From Grimontia marina (GTDB lineage Bacteria; Pseudomonadota; Gammaproteobacteria; Enterobacterales; Vibrionaceae): DNA of 64,000 nt. The translations under genes and the position numbers were made by a program. Under the pieces are notes generated by a model, which ran no database searches, had not been told where the DNA came from, and saw nothing but the letters and a program-made list of their open reading frames with translations. The DNA lies in NCBI RefSeq assembly GCF_900060185.1, contig NZ_FIZY01000011.1, positions 62,001 to 126,000 of the forward strand. The letters are read 5' to 3'. The first letter of the stretch is position 1, and each line of letters begins with the position of its first letter. Of this stretch, positions 62,932 through 64,000 are shown in pieces.

Positions 62932-63711
62932 TTACGTCTCTGGTAGCTTAAACGTCAGGTTAAACGGTACCGAAACATTCAATAGTTTTGGTTCCTTTAG
63001 CGACTCATCCCTTTTGCTTCTTGCAAAAACATACTCTCCCATGGAGGTATTTTGATTGAGCATTATATTCCTGCGTTTTTGCCAGTCCATCTTCACGCAC
63101 ATTGTAGGTGATGATCCAAGGGGTGGATAATCATGGCAGAGGTAAACGTTAGTTCCACTTGGCAGCTCATAAAGCTTTCGAATGGAGTTGTACAAATCCT
63201 CTGCGCTACCTCCCGGGAAATCCACTCTTGATGTCCCTTTGTCCGGCGCGAAAAGCGTGTCACCGACAAACACGTTGTCGTCGATTTTGTAGGTGACGCA
63301 AGCTGGCGTGTGACCCGGCGTTTCAATCACTTCGATAACTGTGGAACCAAAGTGAATTTTTGAGTTTTCATTGACCAGAAAATCAAAGTTTGCCAAGTTT
63401 TCCAAGCCGAACTTGCTTTTCCATTGAGCAAAAACTTCCTTTATGCGGTGGCTAATGACGGTTTTTGCTCCGGTGACCTTCTTCACATATTGCGATGCCG
63501 AAAGATGATCAGCATGAATATGTGTATCTAGCACGTAACGCAGTTCCAGACCTTTTCTCTTGATGTATTCAAGTATAGTGTCGATATGTGAGTGAGAGAT
63601 ATCGCCATTGTCATAGTCAAGAACCGGGTCAATGATCAGGGCTAGGCCACTGTCAGAGACCACATACGTCAGAGAGCCGGTCTCAGCATGAAAGAATGGT
63701 TGTACATTCAT
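62932..63711 (-). CDS. MBL-fold hydrolase, persulfide dioxygenase/Blh-like
   Basis: This 259-residue metallo-beta-lactamase-fold protein has the metal motif THIHADH (His64, His66, Asp68, His69), TPGHTPAC and GDTLFAPDKGTSRVDFPGGS. The last segment is typical of ETHE1/Blh-type persulfide dioxygenases involved in sulfide detoxification. Glyoxalase II is a less likely alternative. A GST gene lies just upstream in the same direction, consistent with glutathione persulfide chemistry. Confidence 0.85.
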   Translation of the reverse strand: MNVQPFFHAETGSLTYVVSDSGLALIIDPVLDYDNGDISHSHIDTILEYIKRKGLELRYVLDTHIHADHLSASQYVKKVTGAKTVISHRIKEVFAQWKSKFGLENLANFDFLVNENSKIHFGSTVIEVIETPGHTPACVTYKIDDNVFVGDTLFAPDKGTSRVDFPGGSAEDLYNSIRKLYELPSGTNVYLCHDYPPLGSSPTMCVKMDWQKRRNIMLNQNTSMGEYVFARSKRDESLKEPKLLNVSVPFNLTFKLPET

Positions 63712-63723
63712 GATGCACCTCCG

Positions 63724-64000
63724 TCAATTTGCAGAAAAACAAGCCCGCTCTGACATGGCTTGTCGCCATCCGATCAGGTTGGTTAGCTCTGCAGGGATGT
63801 CTATGCCTGCAAATTCCGCGAATGCCAGACCGTAAAACAGTGTGATATCAGCCATTGAGAAGGCATCCGCAGCTACGTATAGACGATCCGCCAGATGTTG
63901 ATTGAAGTAAGACAAACCCGCCAGTGCACGTTGCTTCTGATGGTTGCCCCACTCACCGCACTGATAAGTTTCGAGCGCAGGGCCCAGTCCCGCTGTAGCA
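63724..64000 (-). CDS. Glutathione S-transferase, C-terminal part (partial)
   Basis: About 92 residues of a GST C-terminal domain run off the right edge: EWGNHQKQRALAGLSYFNQH, then ADAFSMADITLFYGLAFAEF, then LTNLIGWRQAMSER. The FSMADI motif is the GST N-capping box. The N-terminal thioredoxin domain lies outside the window. It ends 12 bases before the MBL hydrolase start, so the two are likely an operon. Confidence 0.85.
   Translation of the reverse strand, partial: ATAGLGPALETYQCGEWGNHQKQRALAGLSYFNQHLADRLYVAADAFSMADITLFYGLAFAEFAGIDIPAELTNLIGWRQAMSERACFSAN

Overview
The window reads as chromosomal DNA of a marine gammaproteobacterium, most likely Vibrionaceae (Enterovibrio/Grimontia/Photobacterium-like). 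This is inferred from gene content: a malI-malX-malY locus, a vctPDGC-type siderophore transporter, tcyJLN-type cystine uptake, an NptA-type Na+/phosphate symporter, rlmF, arfB, and several lipoproteins of the kind common in that family. No rRNA, tRNA or CRISPR array was seen. Both ends cut through genes.

Layout. 1-5.3 kb: the end of a glycine-betaine/dimethylglycine catabolic operon (dgcA partial, dgcB and a dedicated ETF pair). 5.4-7.3 kb: a glutaredoxin-like gene and an arsenic locus (arsR, ACR3-type pump), each gene with its own ATATG-N6-CATAT operator. 7.4-11.4 kb: a chemoreceptor and a CHASE-GGDEF diguanylate cyclase. 11.4-15.7 kb: an RhlE-type helicase between two inverted copies of a small palindromic element, then a GCS2-type ligase beside an aspartoacylase-like hydrolase. 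16-23.3 kb: a lipoprotein, a methyltransferase, an M50 protease and the MalI-controlled maltose/glucose PTS locus. 23.4-26.3 kb: a small lipoprotein and two tandem paralogous GTPases that share an upstream motif. 26.4-31.9 kb: K+ channel, YkvA, cupin, RlmF, DedA and a RodA-type protein. 32.3-37.5 kb: a large FG-GAP lipoprotein interrupted by a frameshift in a G8 tract, and a VWA lipoprotein/ECF sigma/anti-sigma operon. 37.8-42.5 kb: cystine ABC importer, a LysR remnant, glutathione peroxidase and NptA. 42.5-46.5 kb: FetAB-like exporter with a thioesterase, ArfB, an EamA transporter and a DUF805 protein. 46.6-51.6 kb: a GlyGly-CTERM remnant, a truncated dehydrogenase and the siderophore ABC operon with a Fur-box-like site. 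52-54.2 kb: a second DUF805 protein, an amine oxidase and an SDR. 54.4-61.9 kb: an accessory, partly AT-rich island with two unrecognised secreted or anchored proteins and an IS91-like element with its own tyrosine recombinase. 61.9-64 kb: a GcvA-like LysR regulator, an MBL-fold hydrolase and a partial GST.

Two families of short palindromic elements are scattered through intergenic DNA. Family 1 has GGGGCTGTTGACC ends. Family 2 has TACCCAAGCAACCTGAA ends. They account for several otherwise unexplained gaps.

The least explained parts are the tandem GTPase pair (24.0-26.3 kb), the homopolymer-frameshifted FG-GAP lipoprotein (32.3-34.5 kb) with the stepped hairpin after it, and the HEAT-repeat/secreted-protein pair next to the IS91-like element (54.4-57.5 kb). 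Everything here is from reading the sequence; no database search was run.
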